From: Symsagittifera roscoffensis
Taxonomy: Eukaryota > Xenacoelomorpha > Acoela > Convolutidae
Assembly (NCBI RefSeq): GCF_963678635.1
Contig: NC_087068.1
Span: 9,122,027 to 9,186,026, forward strand
Direction of reading: 5' to 3'
Length of the DNA: 64,000 bases
Part shown: positions 34,188-44,730 of the stretch, piece by piece
Position numbering within the stretch: the stretch's first letter is position 1
Layout of the letters: every line of letters starts with the position of its first letter
The notes under the pieces: model-generated
What the model was told of the DNA's origin: nothing
Databases searched by the model: none
The model's input: only the letters and a program-made list of their open reading frames with translations
Program-made: the position numbers and the translations under genes

Positions 34188-35198
34188 ATGCTCAAATCGG
34201 TATCTTCAGTATTATAAGATAATTAAAGAAATGGTTAAATTGTAACAACATCATAAACTCAGCTTGATAATGTGACACTTTACTTCAAATTTTTAGTTTT
34301 TTTTTCAAATTTTTTCTGACATCGGTGAAGTTTTTGTTGAAAATTTACTGTAGTCGTTAGATGCATCTTTCTTTAATTGCCAGCAGGGAGTCGTTAGTAG
34401 CGGGGCGTGTGGATACTTTTCTCTGTTTCCTGTCAACATAAAACTAATTGTTAGTCAAAACTTCATCACTTTAAATAAATGCTTAACAAATAAAGTTAGA
34501 CAAAAATCATGCGTTAAAAAGTAGTCGCATATTTGTTTTTAGTTTTTTCAATGAGATTAATAGTATCAACCAATCAAATCTTTTTAATTTATTTGCAATT
34601 ATTGCGGCTACTGGTTTGCGAAAATTGAAGGATTATTGGCCAAAAAATTTTGTGACGAATTGCTTCAATTCAATGCTTTATAGTTCAAACCGGGGATTCT
34701 TAGTTTTTTCGACTATCCCTCCCGTTGATCCCCTGAAACTAACCTGACGTCCTCTTTTTTGGGATGTAGATGCGACATAATTTTCTTCATTTGAAGATAT
34801 TTGACTCGAGGAGGTAAATTTGGATAAGCTCATTTCAAAAAAAATCTGAAAAAGTGAATTTTTAACAACAAAGACCAATTATTCAAGATACGAAGTGAAT
34901 TTGTCAAGTTTTCAGTCAGTCGTTATCATGTCTGCGACAGGTATGAACATGTTTCACTCAGGTCTGATCATGTAAGATCCAGGTACGAACACGTCTGTAG
35001 AAAAATACGCATGCTCACTTGTGAACAGCCCTGCATAATGGGGGAACAGTCCTGAGAATATTCTCTCCCCTGCTAAATGGATGATCAGCCGTGAAATGGC
35101 ACAAAAAGTTCAGTACGGGCTCCATTTTGAAAAAAATCTGAATCTAAACGCTGAATTTTAACATTCTCAGCTGATATCGTATCATTCTCAGCTGTGAA
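34188..35198. other. No gene seen
   Basis: The 34915-35110 part is rich in short catgtctg/catgatca-type words, similar in style to the minisatellite and to the fold-back at 37185. A minus frame at 34678-34878 has no features. Confidence 0.4.
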
Positions 35199-35668
35199 GA
35201 TCCTGTTTAGTTCTGCAAGAAAACGAAGTCTGAGATGCATATAGTTAAGGCAAAACAGAGGATCATGCCAAATATTTTCAGTTGGTTCTAGACAAAAATG
35301 ACGACGAGATCAGGAGAAGCCCTCCACCCCAACACTCAGAGATAACTTGCTGTCGGATAACTTGGGAAAAACTATGCACCATTTCAACATACGAATTGTT
35401 GCAAATTGTCAGGTATCCTGAGAATGATTCAATTGTCAGGTTACCTGCCATTTTGCAGGAGATCTTCAACAATTCGTGGGTTGGAATGGTGCATGGTTTT
35501 CCTCAAGTTATCCAACAGCAAGAAAGCTCAGGGGTTAGGGTGGAGGGCTTCTCCTGATTTTGTCGTCATTTTTGTCCAGAACCAACTGAAAATATTTGGC
35601 GTGATCCTCTGTTATGCATTGATTATATGCGTCTCAGACTTCGTTTTCTTGCCGAACTAAACAGGATC
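35199..35668. repeat. Large fold-back element (~470 bp)
   Basis: Outer ends gatcctgtttag and ctaaacaggatc are exact complements. Inner blocks also pair along the arms: ttttcagttggttct with agaaccaactgaaaa, aggagaagccctccaccc with gggtggagggcttctcct, and tgcaccattt-caa with ttg-gaatggtgca. Each arm is about 200 bases with some mismatches, and the centre lies near 35403-35467. It is non-coding; open frames across it are incidental. Confidence 0.88.
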
Positions 35669-36715
35669 TTGTTGATCACTTTCAGATTCAAATTTGTTGT
35701 TATAATTAAGCTGACTTTACCGTTTGAATTTTTAAATGTCATTTTTACTTTCCTTAAATCAAATATATTTTTTTCTTTTTTCAGAAGAAAAATATCAAAT
35801 CATGAAACCGTAAATTTGTCTTCCGGTCCAAAAAAGACGTCGATTTAATTTCAAAACCGGAAAACCCAAAAATCACTCAACTAAATTGTCAAAATTTAAA
35901 TCTTCTAGTCACTTTGCTTTTCAATCTGAATTGCAATACAAAATTATCCTCCCCACCCTAATTTTTATGACCCTTCATTTTAATTGACCAGGATAAAAAC
36001 AATTTAGAACTGGAGATTTCGAAAATAACGTCTAGCAAGTCAATTGTGCTCTAAACATAACTAAAACTGAAGACTTGATTCATTATTCTCTTCACCTCAA
36101 AAACCACACAATTAAAACAAGGAAATTCCAACAGTCGAGTCATAAAGCTGTGAAATTTTTGTTGATGACGGTGACTATTACATGAGAGTAAAAACGTTTT
36201 TCAACAACTTTTCGGCCTATAATAAAAAGAATTAGAAGAACCCCATTTCAAGACAAGTTTTTGCTGAAGAAGACTAAACCTAAGCACAATTGCGTTTTAT
36301 CCTCTCTATATTCCAGGCAAAATTAGTTTTTTTAATAATGTTTTAATGAAGACTTCTTCATATACAATACTGGAAAAGAGTGAAAACCTGATTGAAGTAT
36401 ATGAGAAACCATGTTTTCTCTTCCGAATGACCTTTTCCTTTTTCCCCTTTTTTCTCTCGGGTATTACATTAGTATTATTTCTACGATGGTACGAGGAGGG
36501 GAGAATCATATATAGAGAACAGCGTCCATTTGACTGAACGTTTATTTAGGCGAACGTGAACTTTTTACTACCCTAACAAATCAAGTGGTTTTCGAAACTT
36601 TACGAAATATTAGGCTAATTTGTTTTTCATCTGAAATCACTCCCAGTTAAAGCCATTTACGCTTGCTAATAGGCACACAAGCTAATCGCTACTACCCCGT
36701 CGTTTGTAGCCTAAA
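35669..36715. other. No gene seen
   Basis: Frames at 35627 and, on opposite strands, 36306-36537 are short and featureless. The paired opposite-strand frames reflect base composition. Confidence 0.45.
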
Positions 36716-37040
36716 CATCGATTCGGCAAACAAGCAAAAAAATCAAAAGGTGTTGCAAACATCCGGAAAACAGCTTAACTAGTGCACATATCCGACTTTT
36801 AAAAAAAAAAAAAGTATGGCGAAGATCAGATTTCTACGGTTTGCTTAAAATTTGCTACTGTGGTCGAATGAAGTCTGATCGTCGCGGTCGCACCAACAGG
36901 GTGTGGGAAAATTAGAGCGAGTTATCGCCGCGAGAATATACCCATTGACGACCTTAAACCGAGAGTCGGCTAAATTGGAACTGGATAATTGACTACGGAT
37001 GTTTGGTATAGTAGATGTTTGACATCGAATGTTTTCCCTA
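36716..37040. repeat. Diverged relative of the MITE at 39647
   Basis: Shares gcaaacatccg-gaaaac-agcttaacta and gatttctac-gttt/cgcttaaaa with 39690-39800. It ends with atgtttgacatcgaatgttttcc, an inverted match to its own start. It is shorter and more degraded than the other copy. Confidence 0.6.
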
Positions 37041-37184
37041 GGCCCGCCCAGGTCATACAACGTACTCGTGAGCTATAATGGGAAAAGTCATATTGGAAGA
37101 ATGCAGGCCCGCTTCTTCACTTCTACAAATCAAAAGTGGTGGAGGGATGACAAGCGACATTCAATCTAGAATTTTAGATTCTGT

Positions 37185-37458
37185 CCAGACATGGTGCATG
37201 TTTCGTTTGGACATGGCCATGTCTGAATCAAGGCTGAGGCAGGTATGGATTTCGTCACGACTGCAGACCTGCTCAAGGCCTGATTCAGTCCTAGAACAGA
37301 CATGGGTCAGATCTGAACCAGATCTGAGCAGACCTGAAAAATTCTTGTTCCAGGTCTGAATCAGGCCTTAATCAGATCTGCACTTGAGGCACAATCTATA
37401 CGTGCCTCCGTCCTGATTCAGACATTCCATGTCCAAACGAAAAATACAACATGTCTGG
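37185..37458. repeat. Fold-back element (~275 bp)
   Basis: Arms of about 46 bases: ccagacatggtgcatg...tttggacatgg on the left, and the near-complement ccatgtccaaacg...catgtctgg on the right. The interior is full of short AGATCTGA/CAGACCTG palindromes. It lies about 420 bases upstream of the second aldo-keto reductase gene. Confidence 0.8.
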
Positions 37459-37882
37459 CAGGATCTGAAATAGGCAAGATTTTAAGATGCTCAGATCAGG
37501 TTTCCAAGTTTTTGTTAGGTACGAGTTTTTTTATCAGTTTGTTTGGTCAGTAGAAACAAGAAACAAACAGTCAGTGTGAAGGTTTTCTCTATGATTTGTA
37601 AAATTTACCGGGAAATATTAAAGTAAATTGTAATATCCTGGTTGACATTTCATAATCCAATACGTTTTATCTTTAAAAACAAGGTTTCTATTCAATTCAA
37701 CTTTCTTCAAGCGGACCAGGTTCTCTTCAAATTGAGATTGAGCAAATTTGCTTGCCAGGGTTATTTTGTTGTTTACCTTTGCTAAATCTTCAGTGTAGCA
37801 GTTCAATTTTTTGTCATAACTTCATTACAATAAATCCGTTTGACTATAGGCTTAATAATCGGAACTACTAAAACAAACGAAA

Positions 37883-38887
37883 ATGCAGAAAGCAAAACTA
37901 GGCAATATGACCTGCTCAAAACTTGGGTTCGGATGTATGTCGTTGACTCCGACTTTCTACAAGTTGGACAAACAAGATTTCAGCGAGGAAGACGCTTTGA
38001 AAATCCTCCAAAAAGCGAGAGAACTCGGCGTTACTCATTTTGATTCGGCTTTCGTTTACGGGATGGGCAAAAACGAGGAGCTACTTGGAAAATTTCTCAA
38101 AGAGCTGAAACCTGAAGAACGGAAAGAATTTTGCATCGCTACAAAAACTGGAGTCCTTTTAAAAAAGGAAGATAGTCGAATTTGCGGCGAGAAAAATTTT
38201 ATTATCGAGGAAGGTCGGAAATCAGCTGAAAGGTTGGGAACCTACATTGATATTCTATATTTGCACAGAATTGATGTAAAAACGCCGATTGAAGAAAGTA
38301 TGGAAGGTATGAAAGAGTTGATCAAGGAAGGCGTGATCAAAGGAGTCGGCTTAAGTGAGGCGTCGGCCACGACAATCCGAAAAGCACATGCAGCTCAGCC
38401 AATCACAGCAGTCCAAATCGAGTATTCGCTGTGGTCACGTGACGTCGAAAAGGACATTATTCCGACATGTCGTGAGTTGGGAATCGGTATTGTCGCCTAT
38501 TCGCCTTTGGGACGCGGTTTCCTGGCGGGTAACTTCAAAAAGAGGGATGACTTACAAGAGGGTGATTGGCGTTTGGATAATCCTCGGTTTAGTCCAGATG
38601 CCATTGAGCAGAATGCTAAATTGGTCGAAAAAATTGAAGAATTGGCCGCTAGAAAAGGGGACGGTTGCACTGCTTCAAAGCTAGCTTTGGCTTGGGTGCT
38701 GACTCAGGGTGATGATATTGTTCCAATTCCAGGAACTTCGAAGCTGGAAAATCTGGAGAAAAATATGGAGTCACTGAAATGCGAACTAAGTCAGGATGAG
38801 ATTAAAGAGTTAGGCGATGTGATTCCACCCGAGAGTGTTGTTGGTAACAGATATGAAGACGGTCATCACACTTATGACAAGAATTAA
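37883..38887 (+). CDS. Aldo-keto reductase, intronless
   Basis: 334 residues in a single uninterrupted frame, NADPH-dependent oxidoreductase family, predicted cytosolic. The catalytic tetrad is Asp54 and Tyr59 (FDSAFVYG), Lys88 (IATKTG) and His128 (LYLHRID). Gly-rich GVGLSEAS, the barrel motif SPLGRGFLAGNF and the cofactor loop PIPGTSKLENLEKN are in the usual order. It is closely similar to the two-exon gene at 9714-11077 over the full length but lacks the intron. ATG at 37883 matches the start of the paralogue (MKQAKLG against MQKAKLG). The upstream frame at 37840 overlaps in another phase and is a shadow. A retrocopy, or an intron gained or lost after duplication, is possible. Confidence 0.92.
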   Translation: MQKAKLGNMTCSKLGFGCMSLTPTFYKLDKQDFSEEDALKILQKARELGVTHFDSAFVYGMGKNEELLGKFLKELKPEERKEFCIATKTGVLLKKEDSRICGEKNFIIEEGRKSAERLGTYIDILYLHRIDVKTPIEESMEGMKELIKEGVIKGVGLSEASATTIRKAHAAQPITAVQIEYSLWSRDVEKDIIPTCRELGIGIVAYSPLGRGFLAGNFKKRDDLQEGDWRLDNPRFSPDAIEQNAKLVEKIEELAARKGDGCTASKLALAWVLTQGDDIVPIPGTSKLENLEKNMESLKCELSQDEIKELGDVIPPESVVGNRYEDGHHTYDKN

Positions 38888-39646
38888 TTCAGACAAAAAA
38901 AAAGATGGTGAAACTTTTCCGATAGATTAGTATAAATTATGTGAAATTGCATTCTTGTCGTTTTTAATTTGAGCGTTTTTATAATTTGAAGTAAGTCATT
39001 AAAATTGCAACTGTTAAAAAATGGAGTACAAACACTTTCAATTAAAAAAAAATCATATTTCTTTGAACGATATTTATATAGTTTCCAGTTTTAACTATGA
39101 TTTTTAATTGTAAACATGGGCAAATTTAGGTGGGTGGGACATTCGTATAAAGGGTCCTCTACCTATAGTACTAATTGATGACGTGTTTTTAATCAAATTA
39201 CAAATTTTTGTACAGGTATCTATTGCGCAAACAGAGAAAATTTGGCTAAGCATGACGCAAAGCATGACCTTCCAAGATATTTTTTGGCAAAAAATCTTTT
39301 TAAAAAAAATAAAAAGAAGCTTTAATTACCGATGCAAGAAAAAACCTTTCCGCAACATTAGTTTTTAGCTTTGAATCAAACTTAACCAGTAAGTTTTTCA
39401 CATTTAAGTAATTGTCCAAAGTTTCAATTGTCAAATTGTTCCAATGGTCCGATTGTTATTTTTTGAACCATAAGAAACCAGCAATACACTAAGAAGCTCT
39501 TCACATCATGGGATTCTCAGACGTAATTTCGAGCAAATAACTCATTCGGATTACATTCGAGTTAGCTGTAGTTACCTGTTGAATTTTTACACATTGCTGA
39601 ATGAGTCTGCATGAAGATTTCCTTAAAGAGTTGTAATATCATTTTA
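38888..39646. other. No gene seen
   Basis: Downstream of the aldo-keto reductase. A 61-codon frame at 39183 has no recognisable features. Confidence 0.45.
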
Positions 39647-40202
39647 GGGTACCGTGCAAACATCCGATGTGTCAAATATCCGAAAAACCAAAAAGTGCTG
39701 CAAACATTCGAAAACCAGCTTAACTAGGGCAAACATCCAATATTGTTTAAAAAGTAGGGCAAACATCCGATTTCTACTGTTCGCTTAAAAGATGCTGTTT
39801 TGGCCGATTTTCAATTACAAACCACAGAAAATTTGGCCAACACTGAACCAATATACGTTTTTTTTTCACTGAACCAATATGAGTTTTTTGTCAATAACAC
39901 CAGACTAAAATGAGTCTTGTAACTAATATTAAAAACTCTTTGCTAATATTAAAAACTCTTGGTTTTCTTATAACTGTTATCCCAGGTACAAAAGAGATGT
40001 TTGACGTTTAGTTAAAAAAAAGCAACATACTTAAATTTGGAGAGGCAACGTGGAAAGTAAAAAGAATTATTTTAACTCATTTGTTTGCTGATTTGTTAAA
40101 GGCAAAATGGTCTCTCTCTTGCTTTTGAGATTCTTACGTCATATTATTACAAAACTATTACATCAGTTTGGATGTTTGACATATCGGATGTTTGCACCAT
40201 CC
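39647..40202. mobile_element. MITE with ~36-bp terminal inverted repeats
   Basis: The left end gggtaccgtgcaaacatccg and the right end cggatgtttgcaccatcc are imperfect complements continuing for about 36 bases. A 5-base duplication TTTTA flanks both sides (39642-39646 and 40203-40207). 556 bases, no coding capacity. The left part holds repeats of gcaaacatccgat. It is probably a non-autonomous DNA transposon. Confidence 0.8.
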
Positions 40203-42730
40203 TTTTACAAGTTGCGAAATACACTTACAACTTCTGTTGCGTTATGAGGTATGAACTTTTAGATTCATTGGTAGGTTTGTAGATGGGTTATGCGGTCTAA
40301 AAATTAGACGCCCAGCAAATTAGACCTGAACAAGAAAAACGAACTTAAATTAAAACTACAATTATGAGAATATTTACTGACTATAATTAACTTAGTTCGA
40401 GCTTGCTAAAATTTTGAAATGAGGCAATGCATTTCAAAAACATTTTATAATAGTTGGATTATAGTTCTATAAATCATTTTTAAAAAACGCCACCAAATCC
40501 ATCTCCAAAATTTTTGTATAATCCACAAGCAAATATCTCGAAACGCAATTTTTGTATCCATAATTTATGTTGCGCGGATTGATGGTTATATACCAGCTCC
40601 TGATGATTTTATTTCTATTCCTGATTATTTTGTTGTTTCAACCAATCTTGTGGAGTCAAAATTTTTTAAATTTGTTTCCAACCAAATTTGATTAACTCAG
40701 GAAAAGCCACAAGGAAGTCAAATGTGGCATCATACTAAATTCCTACTGATCGTGACCTGGATTCTTAAAAAAAAACATAATAAATCTGCCTCAGCTTCGC
40801 AAAAAAAAAATTCAGGCTAAATTAAACGAAAATGGACTAATTTAGACAAAACTGGCTGACAATCAAACTCAACTTGGCTACAGACTCAGCAGCTTTATAG
40901 CTATCGATATTTCGTTTTTCTTTAACTGTTCTCACTATCACTAATAACAATGACTCAGACACTTCCCAATTTTTTTTCAAAATTCGAAAAATTTTGATCG
41001 TTTTGTTTTTCGAAACCTTCTTTTTCAAATATATGTTTTCTTGAATTATCCTTTTTAAAATTATCTGCACTATTTGCACAGCAACCGGCTAATCTTGTCC
41101 CAACAGTTGTTAGTTTTTCTCAAGTTTTAACAATTTTAGCACAGTTGGTGATAGTTTTATACACAATTGCTTCTGGTTACAACCAAATTCTTTTCATAGT
41201 TTCGTCTTTTTTGACTACCGTCTCATCCTAATGATTGATCGCTGTATTGCTAATTTTTCCCACATAACGATGTTTTTTGTTCCGATCATTGAAAATGGGA
41301 AGGAGCTGTGTATTCGCATGTGTTTTAGTTTTTGTTTTCGACGCACAATCAGCTACCATAAATGATCAATGATAGATCATGCTAAATCCCTTTCAGTTGT
41401 GATTCGAACGACCTTTAAAAAGTTTTTAAAAATTTTTAATATTGTCGAGAAAAACCGGTTTAAAATTTTTGATCTTTCGTCTAATTTCGAGCGAGTGAGC
41501 GGGCTTACATTAGCTTATTTATGTTTCATTTAAGCCTTGAAAACTCAGTTTCACTCAGATGAAATTAGTTCTTAGAATTTTAATCTTCATCTTCATCAAA
41601 AACTTTAATCTTCATCAAAAACTCGAATTGAGAACAATTGAATTGAGAACAAGGAGCCAACCCTTGTTTGAGGATTCCAACTAACAATTTTTTTAATACA
41701 GTGTAACTGAAATCCTGCAAATGTGTTTCAAAGAAATGTTCAGCGGTTGCGATGAATCTAGGATCTTGTAAAAAATTCTCTGTAAATTGATTAAGGGGGC
41801 CCGCAACGGAGCTTAATGGATGACAATCGCATATAATGGATTTTTATTGACAAAAATATTGAACAATATAATCGATTACAGGTGCCACTTTTAAAACTTA
41901 AATTCATTTTCAATAGATTATAATCGATTTTTTTAATTAACAGCATATCTTAAATAGGATTTTAAAAAATTTGTGAAGACAATTTTCTCGATCGCCGACA
42001 ATTGGCGGAATAAAAAACACCACACCGAGCATAAATTTTCCGTTTTTGAAACAAAAAGCGACAAAAACGACAGTGTTATCAAAAAGTTTCAAACCAAAAT
42101 GATGAGCATGATGCTCAGAGTTGAAACATAGAAAAACATCGAACAGAGATGCATAGAACAACTGGAATGTTTTTTGAAAACCTTTTGATGGTTTTAGAAA
42201 TGCTAATTTTTTTGTGCGATTGCCGGGAGAATATGCTTGCACTAGATTAAAATGCGGATGGCTTGTTGCTCGAATGATACTTTGATAGTTTCAATACGCC
42301 AAAAATTAAAGCGTGGACAATTATCTGTACTCATAAACGATCCAAATTAAATTGAAGCAAGCTAATTGGTCTAATTAATTCCACACACTTTTCAAATTTT
42401 AACACTTCAAACTTGATCGTTTCAGCCCAAAAATTGTACTTTGTCAATAATTCAATAACCAAAAACAATTTGAGGCCACCTAATGGGCAGTCAGAGTTTT
42501 CAGCGCTTTGTCTTGATACGAGCAGTTGTTTTATATGATTTAAATAGGCAAAAAAATATGAATAGTTGACTAAAAATATAGATAAAAGACTTGAAACAGG
42601 ATATCATAGTAATAAATTTTCAGAATATAAATGATCGTTCATTTTTAGTTTTGACCTCCCTCATTTTTATTATTTACAGAAAACCTTTTTCATTTGCTTC
42701 CCAAGAATGGCACAAATAGAGAACTTAGTT
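40203..42730. other. No gene seen
   Basis: 2.5 kb of AT-rich sequence. Frames at 40837 and 41937 on the minus strand (80 and 101 codons) show no domain. A fragment near 42505-42530 (gctttgtcttgatacgagca) matches the tail of the 520-bp repeat family. Confidence 0.45.
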
Positions 42731-43257
42731 TATTGTTCCAACTTTCGCAACCAAAGCAACGGAATAATTGCGCTCGTGGTGGTTTTTTTTTCAGACAAAT
42801 TTCTACGTTTCAACTAGCCATTTTTAAACAAAATTTCATTATAAAATTCAAGAAGTATTTTTGTCCTGAGATTAAATTTAAATTTATTTCACCTGTAACC
42901 ATTTTTTGGAAAATTAGGGGGGTTTAAAGATTGCCATTCTGGCCAATTTGGGACAATTAATCTGAGATTTATTTCGCGCTATAAACACGTGAGCGGATGT
43001 TTAATCCGTCTTAGAAATTTTTCCAAATTGATTGAAGAAAGTTTATTTGCCATAGTTGTTTTGGTACTAAACTTAAAAATTGCTTGTACTTTATATGGCG
43101 TGTGGAATGATGATTTTCACGAAAAATCTCAAATTGACGAAACAAAACTCATTTAACTTTTATTACATTTAATTTTTTCATGTTATTACTGACTGCCCCA
43201 TAGACCTTAAAAGGCAATCGGAACGTTCAGAGCTTCGCCCTGATAGGAGCAGTTCTT
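42731..43257 (+). repeat. Dispersed ~520-bp repeat, copy 3
   Basis: Same family as 334-852, with a slightly more diverged start (attgttccaactttcg) and tail (gcttcgccctgataggagca). It faces copy 4 across about 170 bases. Confidence 0.75.
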
Positions 43258-43426
43258 AATGGAAATAATTTGCTTGCAAGCTTTGCGCAAAACTTATGAA
43301 TTGAGATTATGATTGCTTGGTATTTGAAGAGCAGCAGTTTCAGCTGACATTGGATGCTTTTTAATTCATTACAACCCCCCGCGATCAAACTTCAGCGTTA
43401 TCACCAACTCCTGTCAGTGTAAAAGA

Positions 43427-43924
43427 AACAAGACTGTTCGTATCAGGTTGAAGCCCTCAATGTTCCGACTGTCTTATGAGGTCTATGAAGCAGTAATCGT
43501 TTTAAGAAAAATGATTAATTTGTCGGAAAAAAAAGAAAACACACAAAATTTTTTTCGAAGCATCACCCCACACGCCATGTAAAGTACAGAGTGATAGATG
43601 CTCCTAGCAACGTAGAAATTGTGACAATTAGCCTGTTTTAACCATTTTGGAACGATTTCTACGAGGGATTAAATCTCCGCTTGCGCGTTAAATGTCCCAA
43701 ATTGGCCATAATGGCAATAATTAAACCCACATAACTTTTGGAAAATGATCGCAGGTAATACATCTTTTCAAACTTGCGCTCAAGACAACAATATCTTTCG
43801 GCTGATATAACAAAAATTTCATCAAATTCCGCTTAGTTAAAAAGTCGAAATTTGTCTGAAGAAAAAAAAAATCACCCCGAGCTCAAATATTCAGTTTCTT
43901 TCGTTATGAAAGTCGGAACAATAA
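43427..43924 (-). repeat. Dispersed ~520-bp repeat, copy 4 (inverted)
   Basis: The family read on the minus strand, running from attgttccgactttcataac at 43924 to the tail near 43427. With copy 3 it forms an inverted pair of about 1.2 kb. Confidence 0.75.
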
Positions 43925-44566
43925 CAAATAATATCAAACATTTCTTAATACGGCTTTCATATAGAGCTCTATAAATCGTTAAATAGTTGAAATACATTGA
44001 ATTAAAGTATGCACACGAAATATTTAAAGCGAACGAAACAGTGGGCAAATACTAATACCACCAGAAGGCTCCGACCACGAAGACAGTTGCCACAAACGAA
44101 AGTCATTCGGGTTTGAGTGATGGATCAAGGAAAAACCCTTTCAGTCGTCATTTGATTGATCTAAAAAGTTTCCAAAAAGTTTTCTCAGTGTCGAGAAAAA
44201 CTAGTTTGAAAGTTCGAAATGTTGTGTTTGTTTAATTGGTAGCGATTAAAGTCGAGCGAGCAAAAAGCAGTGAAAAAAAACTGTCAAAACTTTTCGTTTC
44301 TCGTTTTTATCCGAGAAAAATTTTAGCGCTTCGTTGGTATCACAAATCCAATAACTCAAAAAAAAGAACCTAAAAAAAGAAAAAAATAGATTTATTTTTC
44401 AAAAAATAATAATTCTGTCGATGCTTTTTTTTCATTGCGCAAAGATAACAGGCGTTTTCTCTCTATATAATATAGATATATTACTCTGGTCGGAACCTTC
44501 TCTGCCAAGTACATTTTAACCAGCAATTCCTTTAAATGTGACCATATGCATTTATAATCGATCCAT
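43925..44566. other. No gene seen; downstream of serine protease
   Basis: 3' flank of the minus-strand protease gene. No clear feature beyond AT-rich runs. Confidence 0.4.
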
Positions 44567-44730
44567 CTAAGAATATTCAGTCATAGTTGTCTCTATCCAT
44601 TCTGAGTAGTGTGACACATTGGTGAATACTGCGGGGGAAGATGTACAGCTGTTGTGTCCCCCCATGGCCCTGCTTACAACCCCACACACGTTGAAGGACC
44701 CGTCCACGTTGTCACACAGCAGGGGACCAC
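44567..44730 (-). CDS. Serine protease, last exon
   Basis: Starts after ctcatcaag at the second Gly of GDSGG and encodes GPLLCDNVDGSFNVCGVV and the terminal helix (HYSEWIETTM), ending in a stop. It joins in phase with 45529. Confidence 0.85.

Noticed and set aside
33962-34195. 77-codon minus-strand frame with 14-residue repeats
   Set aside because: Produced by the 42-bp minisatellite, whose unit is a multiple of three. No other coding sign.
35278-35660. Frames on both strands across the fold-back
   Set aside because: Palindromic DNA yields mirrored frames. No domain.
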